Positions 6,380 to 13,833 of a stretch of DNA of 15,385 nt are shown piece by piece. Within the stretch, counting starts at the first letter, position 1. Each line of letters opens with the position of its first letter. The notes below the pieces were generated by a model that saw only the letters and a list, made by a program, of their open reading frames with translations, ran no database searches and was not told the DNA's origin. The position numbers were made by a program, and so were the translations under genes. Source of the stretch: Cyanobacteria bacterium UBA11372 (GTDB lineage: Bacteria > Cyanobacteriota > Cyanobacteriia > Cyanobacteriales > Aerosakkonemataceae); contig DNGG01000211.1 in NCBI GenBank assembly GCA_003486675.1, positions 9,301-24,685 on the forward strand, read 5' to 3'.

Positions 6380-6646
6380 CTATTCAGCTATAATTTTCCA
6401 CTCATAGAGCTTGTAGGTGACGCAGTTATTTTGCACCAGGGGGTCTTGGGCGATAATGGCTTTGGCTTCATCGATGCAAGTCGCTTGGAATATCATCATG
6501 CCGCCGCCCCGTTGCGCCCAGTACCCGGTACGCGCCTGGTGCCCTTTGGCGATTAAGTCCTCGACGTAAGCTTTGTGGGCGGGGACATATTGGTCAAAGG
6601 TGGGTTTATCGACAATTCCTTCTTCGATCTTTACAAACCAAGGCAT
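6380..6646 (-). CDS. YciI-like protein
   Basis: The 88-residue product matches the YCII-related family, a small alpha-beta fold whose biochemical role is mostly unknown. It opens MPWFVKIEEGIVDKPTFDQY, then has PAHKAYVEDLIAKGHQARTG with the family histidine (His24), a GGGMMIFQA strand, and QDPLVQNN with the conserved aspartate (Asp69). These two residues form the putative active pair in the family. The frame stays open to 6706, but those extra codons (MSIFISISNL...) come from the TTTTAGA repeat, so I chose the ATG at 6646. It is divergent from the 2H phosphoesterase gene with about 50 bases between them. No partner enzyme is apparent. Confidence 0.88.
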   Translation of the reverse strand: MPWFVKIEEGIVDKPTFDQYVPAHKAYVEDLIAKGHQARTGYWAQRGGGMMIFQATCIDEAKAIIAQDPLVQNNCVTYKLYEWKIIAE

Positions 6647-6652
6647 TTTGAA

Positions 6653-6687
6653 TTTTAGATTGTGGATTTTAGATTTTAGATTGGAGA
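6653..6687. repeat. TTTTAGA heptamer repeats between divergent genes
   Basis: TTTTAGA occurs at 6653-6659, 6667-6673 and 6674-6680, all in a seven-base register with degenerate units between and after. The array fills most of the spacer between the YciI-like and 2H genes and creates spurious upstream extensions in both reading frames. Confidence 0.75.
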
Positions 6688-6698
6688 TGCTGATAAAT

Positions 6699-7262
6699 AT
6701 GGACAAGCGTACAAGCCTTTATTTTATTGCCCTGCTGCCTCCCCAAGAGATTCAAGACTACGCCAATGGAGTTAAGCAGTATTTTGCCGAGCGCTACAAT
6801 AGTCGCCACGCTCAGAAGTCGCCGCCCCACATTACCTTGCAAGCGCCTTTTGAGTGGGATCGGGATTCGGTTTCGGTTTTAGAACAATGCTTGCAGAATT
6901 TTGCCAATCAAAGATCCAGTATCCCAATTTCCCTATCGGGTTTTGCGGCGTTTCCTCCCAGGGTGATTTATATCAATGTTGTCAAAACGCCGCAACTCCT
7001 CAGTTTACAAGCTGACTTGATGGATTGCATGATGCGGGAATTGGGGATTGTAGATCCGATGGCGAAGCAACGCCCCTTCTCCCCTCACATGACGGTGGCG
7101 TTTAAAGATTTAACCAAGCAGAATTTTAAAGCTGCGTGGCCTGAATTTGAACATAAACCCGTACAATTTGATTTCAGTGCCAATTATTTGACGCTGCTGA
7201 TTCACGATGGCGGGCGGTGGCATGTCAGTGCTGAGTTTCCTTTTTTACCTGCGAATGGGTGA
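6699..7262 (+). CDS. 2H phosphoesterase / 2'-5' RNA ligase family protein
   Basis: The 187-residue product has the two H-x-T motifs of the 2H superfamily: PPHITLQAPF (His44-Thr46) and SPHMTVAFKD (His130-Thr132). They are spaced as expected for the two-lobed fold in which the pair of histidines acts on 2'-5' or cyclic phosphate bonds. Relatives include ThpR/LigT RNA cyclic phosphodiesterases and plant-like cyclic phosphodiesterases; the substrate here is unknown. I chose the ATG at 6699 (MDKRTSLYFIALLPP), 12 bases after GGAG. An in-frame ATG at 6687 abuts that motif and is less likely. The serine hydrolase gene follows after 15 bases, so the two probably form an operon. Confidence 0.88.
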   Translation: MDKRTSLYFIALLPPQEIQDYANGVKQYFAERYNSRHAQKSPPHITLQAPFEWDRDSVSVLEQCLQNFANQRSSIPISLSGFAAFPPRVIYINVVKTPQLLSLQADLMDCMMRELGIVDPMAKQRPFSPHMTVAFKDLTKQNFKAAWPEFEHKPVQFDFSANYLTLLIHDGGRWHVSAEFPFLPANG

Positions 7263-7277
7263 CGGAGTGCAAAATTG

Positions 7278-8159
7278 ATGGTTCAAAGGCAATCTGTGGC
7301 GATCGCTCTAGCCTGTGTAATGGGCATTTTACCCGCTCCAGGGGTACTCGCTTTTGATCCACCTGCTGCTGTAGAAGAGTCCCCCTCTCAAGTGCTTGAC
7401 GCTATTGTGGCTCTTAGCGGTTTATCCTCGCCCACTATTGCAGTTTGCGACCTTGAGCGTAAATGCCTCAATTATCGCGGTTCCCGCCCGCCCCTAAGTG
7501 CCGCCAGTTTGATTAAAGTGCCGATTGCGATCGCTCTAGTCCACAAGCTTGCCGCAGATAACATCAGTTTGGATACAAAGATTTACGTAGACCGCAGTAA
7601 TTATACGGAAGAAAATTTCTCGGAGATTAGGGTTGGCAGGTCATATACTTTTAAGTATTTGCTGACGCAAGCGATCGCTTACAGCAGTAACATTGCGACG
7701 AATCAAATTATTGATTATTTGGGATGGGATTATATCAATAAAACCTTGGGCGAACTCGGCTATTCCCAAACGCGAGTCAGCCACAAACTTAAAGGTTCTG
7801 TCACCGATCCATCTAAAAATATTGGCTCGGAACCAAATCGCATCACGAGTAACGAACTAACCGCGATGATGGTAGAAATTTACAATCGCAAGCACCCAGA
7901 ATATGAGGTTTTGGCGGAAGTTCTCGGCTATCAGGTAGAAAAAGTGTTGGGATTTCGGGCGTTAAAATCATCGCCGGGGCGCTGGCTGGGTGAGAAAACG
8001 GGAGAAACTTCCCAAGTGAGAGGGACGACGGTTGCTGTAGAAATCCAGGGTAAAATTTACATTATTACCGTTACTGAAACTGGTCGCAGGCGCGAAAGAA
8101 AAATTCGCCGCTGCCTGTCTCAAATTGTGGATTATATTGTTAGCCACGAGGGTGTTTAG
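7278..8159 (+). CDS. Exported class A beta-lactamase-like serine hydrolase
   Basis: The 293-residue product starts with a signal peptide (hydrophobic 7-25, likely cut near VLA-F). It then has a beta-lactamase/transpeptidase fold. The active-site motifs are visible: SLIK (Ser77-Lys80), SSN (Ser136-Asn138, in place of SDN) and KTG (Lys240-Gly242). I find no counterpart of the class A deacylating glutamate (ExxLN); the matching region reads GSEPNRITSNELTAMM. It may therefore be a penicillin-binding or peptidoglycan hydrolase-type protein rather than a true antibiotic-degrading enzyme. The ATG at 7278, ten bases after GGAG, is preferred over the TTG at 7275. It lies 15 bases behind the 2H gene and is followed by the composite inverted-repeat region. 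Confidence 0.85.
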   Translation: MVQRQSVAIALACVMGILPAPGVLAFDPPAAVEESPSQVLDAIVALSGLSSPTIAVCDLERKCLNYRGSRPPLSAASLIKVPIAIALVHKLAADNISLDTKIYVDRSNYTEENFSEIRVGRSYTFKYLLTQAIAYSSNIATNQIIDYLGWDYINKTLGELGYSQTRVSHKLKGSVTDPSKNIGSEPNRITSNELTAMMVEIYNRKHPEYEVLAEVLGYQVEKVLGFRALKSSPGRWLGEKTGETSQVRGTTVAVEIQGKIYIITVTETGRRRERKIRRCLSQIVDYIVSHEGV

Positions 8160-8171
8160 AAACGCCAAGAT

Positions 8172-8360
8172 CCCCAGGTTAAAACCTGGGGCTACACAAA
8201 CTCTCGCCCGCAAGGCAAGGGCTGAAATTATTGCAGGCTGCGGAGGCAGCCTTTGTTTGTGTAGCCACACCCTTAAGGGTGTCGGATGCAAGGCGCCACA
8301 AGCATGTTGCCAGTTTTGTGGGGTGGGCATCCTGCCTGCCTTTGGTATTGTTGCCAAAGG
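8172..8360. repeat. Composite nested inverted-repeat element between the hydrolase and rca
   Basis: Almost all the space between the two convergent genes folds. CCCCAGGTT/AACCTGGGG lies at 8172-8180/8183-8191. GGCTACACAAAC/GTTTGTGTAGCC at 8190-8201/8255-8266 enclose AGGCTGC/GCAGCCT (8235-8241/8246-8252). A perfect 16-bp palindrome ACACCCTTAAGGGTGT is at 8267-8282. CCACAA/TTGTGG is at 8296-8301/8316-8321. CCTTTGG/CCAAAGG (8339-8345/8354-8360) begins four bases past the rca stop and could help terminate rca. I see no T-runs, no open frame and no transposase, so it looks like a non-autonomous or REP-like repeat mosaic. Confidence 0.8.
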
Positions 8361-8364
8361 TTTA

Positions 8365-9609
8365 TTACCTCGGTCTATGGATAATAGTTTCCATGACGCG
8401 GCGCTTGGCATTGGGGTCGATTCCAACTAAGCGGATATATTCGTCACCGTGTTCGGCGAGACAGTTTTCTAACGCTGCGATCGCATCTCCTTCTTGAAAA
8501 GCTCCAATCGAAGCGCAACTTATCCAAGAATTCGTCCGAAAGCGGCGTTCATCTACATGCTCTATGCCAATTCGATAACCGCTGCTCACCAGTTGTTGCA
8601 ATTGCTGCATTATTTCTGGACTCAGATTCGCGTTCTTTGCTTGACCATTGCTGCCATAACCGTTACCATTAGCAGGTATTTGAGTTTGGATAGCTTGATT
8701 TGCTATTTTATGTTGTTGCTCGTGGAAGTTTAAAGATTGGTTATATTCTCGCACGAGTCGCATTTGTTCTACTCGTGTTTGTTCGGCGACCATCAAGTTA
8801 GCAAATTCGAGCAAGCGCGACAAATTGAAGTCTGGTTTTTGAAATTGAGGCGGCCCTTCTAGACTATTAACCACCCGCGAGGATATTTTTTCAATACCCA
8901 CTTTATGGATAAATTGACGAATTTGTTCGTCATAAATCCGCGACCTTAAAGCGCTAAAGAAATCAATCGCTTGCTTGGGGAAAGTATCGACTAGCTGTTC
9001 GATGTCGCGCTGAGATAGTCCATCTTCTGAAAAAATCCCGCCCACGATGCCAATTTTATCATCTCGGTTGGGTTCCCAGTAAAATTTTTCCATCCGACCT
9101 TCGCGAATTAAGGGCGCGTAAAGGGTGGAAAAGTCGTTTCCAGTGACAATAATTGGAACGCGATGGAGGGGAGTTTCATCGTAACTTCCAGGTAGCTGGA
9201 CGTTGGTAGGATTATCGGCAATATTCATTAGCGTGGCGTTGACTAATTGAGTATTTACCGTGTATTGCGTCCCTTCATCGAAGCGCCCTGCACCCGCATC
9301 CAAGTCGTTAATCATGAGTGCGGTCATTCTACCCCGAACTTTGATAAATTCCGCGGCTTCCCGATAGCGGAGGCGAATTAAACGCGCCGGATCTCCGGCG
9401 TCGGGACTTTCGAGTTCTCCCCCAGAGATGTGAAGGACTTCGATCCCCATTTTCTCGAATACTAATTCGCATTGGAAAGATTTTCCTTCGCCTTTGCGCC
9501 CGTGAATTCCCAAAATGAGGGGAACTCGGATTTTGGGGATGTCGAGGAAGTTTTTGGTGATATGAACGGCAAGTTTGTCAAGAAACCGGGGAGAGATATA
9601 GTAGGTCAT
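8365..9609 (-). CDS. rca: Rubisco activase with C-terminal RbcS-like (SSUL) domain
   Basis: This AAA+ ATPase removes inhibitory sugar phosphates from Rubisco active sites. The 414-residue protein has Walker A GIHGRKGEGKS (34-44), Walker B ALMINDLDAG (97-106), sensor-1 VPIIVTGND (151-159) and an arginine-finger region LIREGRMEKFYW (167-178). A helical region (about 190-300) follows, then an Asn/Gly/Gln-rich linker (about 305-328). Residues 329-414 form a Rubisco small-subunit-like domain (SGYRIGIEHVDERRFRTNSW ... YIRLVGIDPNAKRRV). In known cyanobacterial Rca this domain tethers the enzyme to Rubisco and carboxysomes. It has two cysteines, Cys365 and Cys383. No Shine-Dalgarno motif precedes the ATG. 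The rbcS gene lies 5.2 kb away on the same strand, so rca is near but not inside the Rubisco operon. Confidence 0.95.
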   Translation of the reverse strand: MTYYISPRFLDKLAVHITKNFLDIPKIRVPLILGIHGRKGEGKSFQCELVFEKMGIEVLHISGGELESPDAGDPARLIRLRYREAAEFIKVRGRMTALMINDLDAGAGRFDEGTQYTVNTQLVNATLMNIADNPTNVQLPGSYDETPLHRVPIIVTGNDFSTLYAPLIREGRMEKFYWEPNRDDKIGIVGGIFSEDGLSQRDIEQLVDTFPKQAIDFFSALRSRIYDEQIRQFIHKVGIEKISSRVVNSLEGPPQFQKPDFNLSRLLEFANLMVAEQTRVEQMRLVREYNQSLNFHEQQHKIANQAIQTQIPANGNGYGSNGQAKNANLSPEIMQQLQQLVSSGYRIGIEHVDERRFRTNSWISCASIGAFQEGDAIAALENCLAEHGDEYIRLVGIDPNAKRRVMETIIHRPR

Positions 9610-9776
9610 GGTTTGGTTTTGTGCGATCGCGCGAACTGCCCATGATTAAAATTTTATAAAAAAATGGGTGATAATTGTTTAACCTACTGGTTTTTTAGGA
9701 GATTTATTTTTATTGAACCGCAAAAGGCGCAGAGGACGCTCCAGGAAGAGGGTAGAGAGTACTAAGCGCGCTATAA

Positions 9777-9989
9777 TTAGCTTTTGGGTTCTTGGTAAGC
9801 CTTAACTTTCTCTACAAGCGTATCTACTGTTTCTCCAGCGAATAACTGTTCCCGAATTGCCAAATAGTTACCTTCACCTATCGGCAACATAGACACCAAC
9901 ATTGCAATTTTTGCTGGTTCCATGTGTTTCTCTAAAATTGCCAAAGCTTCGCGTATAACTTCCTGTTGACTTGGCAGCTTTGCTTCCAT
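9777..9989 (-). CDS. Small helical protein of unknown function (70 residues)
   Basis: I do not recognise this protein. It is predicted mostly helical (SQQEVIREALAILEKHMEPA, then IAMLVSMLPIGEGNY) with an acidic C-terminal helix (GETVDTLVEKVKAYQE). The ATG at 9989 is preferred over one at 10013 because AGGAG sits seven bases upstream, a clear ribosome site. Small soluble helical proteins like this in cyanobacteria are sometimes antitoxin-like, but no toxin partner is adjacent, so that is only speculation. It is divergent from ynfA and lies about 170 bases upstream of rca on the same strand. Confidence 0.65.
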   Translation of the reverse strand: MEAKLPSQQEVIREALAILEKHMEPAKIAMLVSMLPIGEGNYLAIREQLFAGETVDTLVEKVKAYQEPKS

Positions 9990-10042
9990 TATTGTTCTCC
10001 TATCATGGCTCAAACAAAATTGACGGGTTTGATTACATTTTT

Positions 10043-10372
10043 ATGCAAGTTATTAAATCGCTAATTTACTTTATTTTAGCTGGGCTATGCGAAATTGGAG
10101 GCGGCTATCTAGTCTGGTTATGGTTACGGGAAGGTAAAAGTGGTTGGCTTGCTTTGGCTGGTTCTATATTACTAACTATTTATGGTTTTGTTGCTACGAA
10201 ACAGCCTGCTAATTTTGGTCGCGCTTATGCAGCTTATGGAGGTATTTTTATTATCCTCTCGATTCTTTGGGGTTGGAAAGTCGATCAGGTTCCCCCTGAC
10301 CGCTATGATTATTTAGGAGCGGGTATTATTCTGTTAGGCGTTTGGGTGATGATGTATCTGCGAAGAAGTTAA
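10043..10372 (+). CDS. ynfA: YnfA-type UPF0060 small membrane protein
   Basis: The 109-residue product matches the UPF0060/YnfA family, usually about 108 residues. It has four hydrophobic helices: near 4-24 (SLIYFILAGLCEIGGGYLVW), 33-52, 62-80 and 90-106. Conserved stretches include CEIGGGYLVW, GRAYAAYGG and PPDRYDYLGA. The family is distantly related to small multidrug resistance transporters, and some members have been linked to efflux; the substrate here is unknown. The frame is open upstream to 9971, but the ATG at 10043 gives the family-standard start, although its ribosome site is weak. It is divergent from the 70-residue gene. Confidence 0.92.
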   Translation: MQVIKSLIYFILAGLCEIGGGYLVWLWLREGKSGWLALAGSILLTIYGFVATKQPANFGRAYAAYGGIFIILSILWGWKVDQVPPDRYDYLGAGIILLGVWVMMYLRRS

Positions 10373-10465
10373 TTTTTATACACCCGGCTACACCTGCCGT
10401 TGCTCGGTAAGAAGACAAAGGGATAAAATAGATTTTACCAAAATATTTTTAAGGGTTATTTAAGC

Positions 10466-11659
10466 ATGAAATTGGCATTATTATGGAGAAAATTAGGTAA
10501 TTCAGTTGTTTACTATCCTAAACTGGCTAAGGTAACGGGTGGGGTGACGGCGGCGGTGTTCTTTTGTCAGCTTGTTCAATGGCAGGCTCAATTAAATAAT
10601 ACCGATGAATGGGTGAGAATTAGTTTGGATGAAATTGAGGAAGAAACTGGATTAAGTAGGGTTGAACAGCAATATGCTAGGAGTCAATTGGTTAAGCGAT
10701 CGCTAATCCAAGAACGCGCTATTGATAACAGCAACGTCTTGGAGCTTTTGCCTAATATTGATGCGTTTGAAACGATTTTAGAGGTTTTGTGCCAGCAAGA
10801 TTATAAAAATCCCTATCAAGCTACAAATGGTAAAAGCGATCGCGTTTCTGTAGAAGTCGAAACAATTAAAACGGATAAGTTTTTTCCCGTTCAGCGTCAG
10901 CCAATTTCAGTCAAAGTAAATCCCAATTATCAATTTAGTGGTCCTTGGAATTCTCAAGCTCAATTTGAGCAGTTTCAACGAGCTTTATTAGAATACTTTA
11001 AAGAGAAAGGATTTGATAACCCGGCTGGATGTGTTTTTAAAATTATAGATAGCATGACCAAAGGTTTAGTATCGCCGTTTTGGGATGAATTTATTGCCGG
11101 GATTCCGCTGGGAGAAAGTCAAAAAGTTAAGCGAGATTGGGAAATTGAACCAGGAATTGCTTACCCAGTTTTTGAAGAGGAACGCATTCAATACTACGTT
11201 CATAAAGGAGAACCATTGGAGGTTGCAGTTGCAAAAGCACGTTCAGATTTAAGAGATACGGTATTAGGAAAAAATTTGTGGGAAGGGTTTTTGAGGAAAT
11301 GCGATCGCATCGCCGACGAAGCCATTAAAGCGAAAAATTTAGGCTTGAAAAATCCTTATCTACCACCGGCTTTTACCAATACAAATAAATCTCCAATTAC
11401 TAAAGAAAGCGTGATGAATAAACTAACCGCCGTCGTACCTGATTTTTCTCTTTCATCGTCGATCGATGAGGCTTTACCAGAAGCAAATTTAGAACCGCAA
11501 AAACAGGATGTTGACTGCGAAATTCCCAGTCTTGCTAGTTTACAGTCAACTTATAAAACACCAATGGGTAAAACTTTTGTCGAAAGGCAACTTGCCCAAC
11601 ATCCAGAATGGGGATATGGTATTGTTGATGGTGAGGTTGTCGATTTAATGCCATTTTAG
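10466..11659 (+). CDS. Winged-helix-like protein of unknown function
   Basis: I do not recognise a named family. The N-terminal 90 residues (AAVFFCQLVQWQAQ, then EWVRISLDEIEEETGLSRVE and YARSQLVKRSLIQE) look like the winged helix-turn-helix of phage or plasmid replication-initiation proteins, where W.R.S..E...E.GLSR...ARS.L...LI is a recurring pattern. The middle (about 150-290) is helical and may be a second domain; 300-370 is low-complexity. The last 19 residues, HPEWGYGIVDGEVVDLMPF, share a motif with the next gene. A weak AAGGG precedes the ATG by 11 bases. A TAAAAT box (10424-10429) with TTGCTC 18 bases upstream is a possible promoter. The coding sequence looks more AT-rich than its neighbours. 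The role might be replication or regulation by analogy only. Confidence 0.75.
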   Translation: MKLALLWRKLGNSVVYYPKLAKVTGGVTAAVFFCQLVQWQAQLNNTDEWVRISLDEIEEETGLSRVEQQYARSQLVKRSLIQERAIDNSNVLELLPNIDAFETILEVLCQQDYKNPYQATNGKSDRVSVEVETIKTDKFFPVQRQPISVKVNPNYQFSGPWNSQAQFEQFQRALLEYFKEKGFDNPAGCVFKIIDSMTKGLVSPFWDEFIAGIPLGESQKVKRDWEIEPGIAYPVFEEERIQYYVHKGEPLEVAVAKARSDLRDTVLGKNLWEGFLRKCDRIADEAIKAKNLGLKNPYLPPAFTNTNKSPITKESVMNKLTAVVPDFSLSSSIDEALPEANLEPQKQDVDCEIPSLASLQSTYKTPMGKTFVERQLAQHPEWGYGIVDGEVVDLMPF

Positions 11660-11736
11660 ATTTTATAGCGGATTGCAGCCGTATGAGGTACACCGCTGTA
11701 AATTCAGAGAGCGCAGAGATAGGGAAAAGAAAGAAA

Positions 11737-11976
11737 ATGAAAAAAATTGGTAATATCGATCCGTTTGCTTCCGGACGACCTCATCTTTCCGACGAAGAAA
11801 GAGAAAAATTACGTCAAGCTAAATATCAGCAACAAAAAGAGGATGGATATCAAAAATTAGTTGAACTTTGCCGTATAGGCGAGTATGAAGCAGCAAGACA
11901 CCTTGCCAACCGAAATCCTCACTGGGGTTATCAAGTAATTGACGGAGAAATAATAGAATTAAATGATTTACATTAG
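11737..11976 (+). CDS. 79-residue protein sharing the C-terminal WGY..DGE motif with its upstream neighbour
   Basis: This product is unrecognised. It is basic and helical (SDEEREKLRQAKYQQQKEDG, then YQKLVELCRIGEYEAARHLA) and ends NPHWGYQVIDGEIIELNDLH. The last 20 residues match the tail of the preceding gene (HPEWGYGIVDGEVVDLMPF) at the W-G-Y, D-G-E and L positions, so the two probably share a small domain. The frame extends to an ATG at 11683, but I prefer the ATG at 11737, which begins MKKIGNIDPFASGRP. Only 77 bases separate it from the upstream stop, so co-transcription is likely. Its TAG stop lies inside a CATTAGC heptamer array, which may have truncated or extended it. Confidence 0.65.
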   Translation: MKKIGNIDPFASGRPHLSDEEREKLRQAKYQQQKEDGYQKLVELCRIGEYEAARHLANRNPHWGYQVIDGEIIELNDLH

Positions 11977-12004
11977 CAATTAGCAATTAGCCATTAGCCA
12001 TTAC
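11971..12004. repeat. CATTAGC/AATTAGC heptamer array joining two convergent gene ends
   Basis: Units are CATTAGC, AATTAGC twice, CATTAGC, then a partial CATTAC. The TAG stop of the 79-residue gene (11974-11976) and the TAA stop of the cyclase (12001-12003, minus strand) both fall inside the array. The 24-base spacer between the genes is therefore nothing but repeat. Confidence 0.88.
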
Positions 12005-13812
12005 TTTTTGCCCAAAATAGAACAAATAATTGTCTCTTGCTTCCTACCTCGCAGTTGAATGCTTTTGACGGGTTTGGCATTGTAGCGATCGCTTACATAT
12101 TCCAAAGTCTCGCTAGTAATTAAAATCCCATAAGGATTATCTTCTTTTACTTCTTTGTTCATCGCTTCCAATCTCGCCGCCACATTAACTGTATCGCCCA
12201 AAACGGAAAAATTTAATCGTTTCCCACCGCCCACGCTACCTGCTATAATAGATCCAGTATGAACGCCAATTCCAAATTTAATTAGAGGCTTTTTTTCGGC
12301 TTCAAATTGCTGATTTAATTTTTGCAATCGTTCGTGCATGTCCAAACAAGCAGCCATGCAATTTAAAGCATCTTGTTTAATTTCTTCTGGTTTTGTATGG
12401 GGAAATGGAATGCCAAAAATTGCCATAATTGCATCCCCGATATATTTATCTATTACGCCGCCACGTTCCATAATACACTCGCTCATGGCATTGAGGTATT
12501 GGTTCAGCCAAGGCATTAATTCGCGGGGCGATAATTGCTCTGAAATTGTGGTAAAACCGCGAATATCCATAAATAAAACCGTGGCTACCATTTCTTGCGG
12601 CTGCAATTCGCCATTTTTAATGATTTCGTCTTTGCGCTGCCAAATTAAATTAGCAGTTTCTTTTGCCATGTATTTTTCAAATAGGCTCATTAATTGTTGC
12701 TTTTCCTGCTGTTCTCGCATTTCCAATCCAATTGCAGCTAGCAGAATTGTACCCACAGGCGCAGCAACAGGAAGCAACCAGGAATTGAAGGAAAATAACG
12801 TTAGGGAAACACCATACCAAGCTAAAGGGAGTATGAGAGCGATCGCAACTCTTCCCCCCACACCTAATTTTGACAATACGCCGCTAGCAATTGGGCCAAT
12901 TAAAAGCAATAAAAAGGCAGTTTTCCAGTCAGGTAAAGGTTGCAGCAAGCGATTATTTAGCAAATTATCTATCGCAGCCGCATGAAGGTAAACTCCGCTA
13001 GTTGCTGGTGTTTGATTTAACGGCGTCACCAACGGATCGAAACCAGTCGCAGTGATTCCTACTAATACTAATTTGCCAGTAAAAGCATTTTGAGATACTT
13101 TCCCTTCTAGAACATCGGCAAACGAATAAGTGGGCAAAGATTGGGTTTTTCCAAGCCAATTTAGCCAAACATAATGAAATCGGCGATTATGCTGACTTAG
13201 GGATGTTAAAAACTTTTCTAAATCTTCCAATTTGCCTGGATTATCGCTGGTGTAGAGTTGCAGCATCGCCAATCCCAGGGAATTTCTTCCCTGGAATTTC
13301 ACCGCCGCTTGACGGCTAATGCCATCTGTATCTGGATTGTGGGATATATGACCTCGGTCGGCGGCGGCTTCGTCTAAAATCTTCACGATGGGGATGGGTT
13401 GTCCTTTATCATCCCCTGCTTGAGCCAAAATTACATTCCCGCTAGCGCGGATGGCGTCGGCAAGTTGGCTATCGTCGGGACTTGATTCGGCAAATATAAT
13501 ATCAAGACCAACTGCTGCGGGGCGAGAAGGGGAGAGTGTTTGTAATAGTTTAATGTAGCGATCGCGCGAAAACGGAAATCTCCCCAACTTCCTCAAACTC
13601 GCTTCATCAATTACAATAACTGCTATCCGTTTATCCCAATTTGGCTTAGGTAAAATTCCCAAATTGCGAATTTGAAACAGCGAGTTATAACCCACTTGTT
13701 CCAGCGGTTTCCACCCGCCCAACTGCCACACACCCAAGGAAATAATAGCAGCAATAAATCCAGGCAATATTCCCTGAATGCGGGCAAGATAACGAGACAA
13801 TGAATTTTTCAT
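12001..13812 (-). CDS. CHASE2-domain class III adenylate cyclase
   Basis: This 603-residue membrane cyclase has a helix near 17-32, an extracytoplasmic CHASE2 sensory domain (about 40-290, with VIDEASLRKLGRFPFSRDRY and SGVYLHAAAIDNLL) and three helices near 298-315, 321-341 and 345-363. A linker (EQQEKQQLMSLFEKY) and the catalytic domain (about 405-590) follow. Metal-binding aspartates are Asp416 (FMDIRGF) and Asp460 (DKYIGDAIM). Lys456 selects adenine. The second specificity position is Ser536 (FSVLG), and Asn543 and Arg547 (TVNVAARLE) stabilise the transition state. Lys plus Ser/Thr suggests a class IIIb enzyme, a group often bicarbonate-responsive. The fecR-like gene lies 58 bases upstream on the same strand, suggesting a sensor pair. 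The ligand is unknown. The stop codon lies in a heptamer array. Confidence 0.93.
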   Translation of the reverse strand: MKNSLSRYLARIQGILPGFIAAIISLGVWQLGGWKPLEQVGYNSLFQIRNLGILPKPNWDKRIAVIVIDEASLRKLGRFPFSRDRYIKLLQTLSPSRPAAVGLDIIFAESSPDDSQLADAIRASGNVILAQAGDDKGQPIPIVKILDEAAADRGHISHNPDTDGISRQAAVKFQGRNSLGLAMLQLYTSDNPGKLEDLEKFLTSLSQHNRRFHYVWLNWLGKTQSLPTYSFADVLEGKVSQNAFTGKLVLVGITATGFDPLVTPLNQTPATSGVYLHAAAIDNLLNNRLLQPLPDWKTAFLLLLIGPIASGVLSKLGVGGRVAIALILPLAWYGVSLTLFSFNSWLLPVAAPVGTILLAAIGLEMREQQEKQQLMSLFEKYMAKETANLIWQRKDEIIKNGELQPQEMVATVLFMDIRGFTTISEQLSPRELMPWLNQYLNAMSECIMERGGVIDKYIGDAIMAIFGIPFPHTKPEEIKQDALNCMAACLDMHERLQKLNQQFEAEKKPLIKFGIGVHTGSIIAGSVGGGKRLNFSVLGDTVNVAARLEAMNKEVKEDNPYGILITSETLEYVSDRYNAKPVKSIQLRGRKQETIICSILGKK

Positions 13813-13833
13813 CAGTTATTAGAACGTTTTTTT

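Noticed and set aside
8125..8430. Open frames on both strands across the hydrolase-rca spacer
   Set aside because: They cross the inverted-repeat mosaic and the ends of two real genes, and have no ribosome site or protein-like composition.
12338..12985. A 215-codon open frame on the plus strand
   Set aside because: It lies fully antisense inside the cyclase gene, whose catalytic motifs are intact, so it is a shadow frame.
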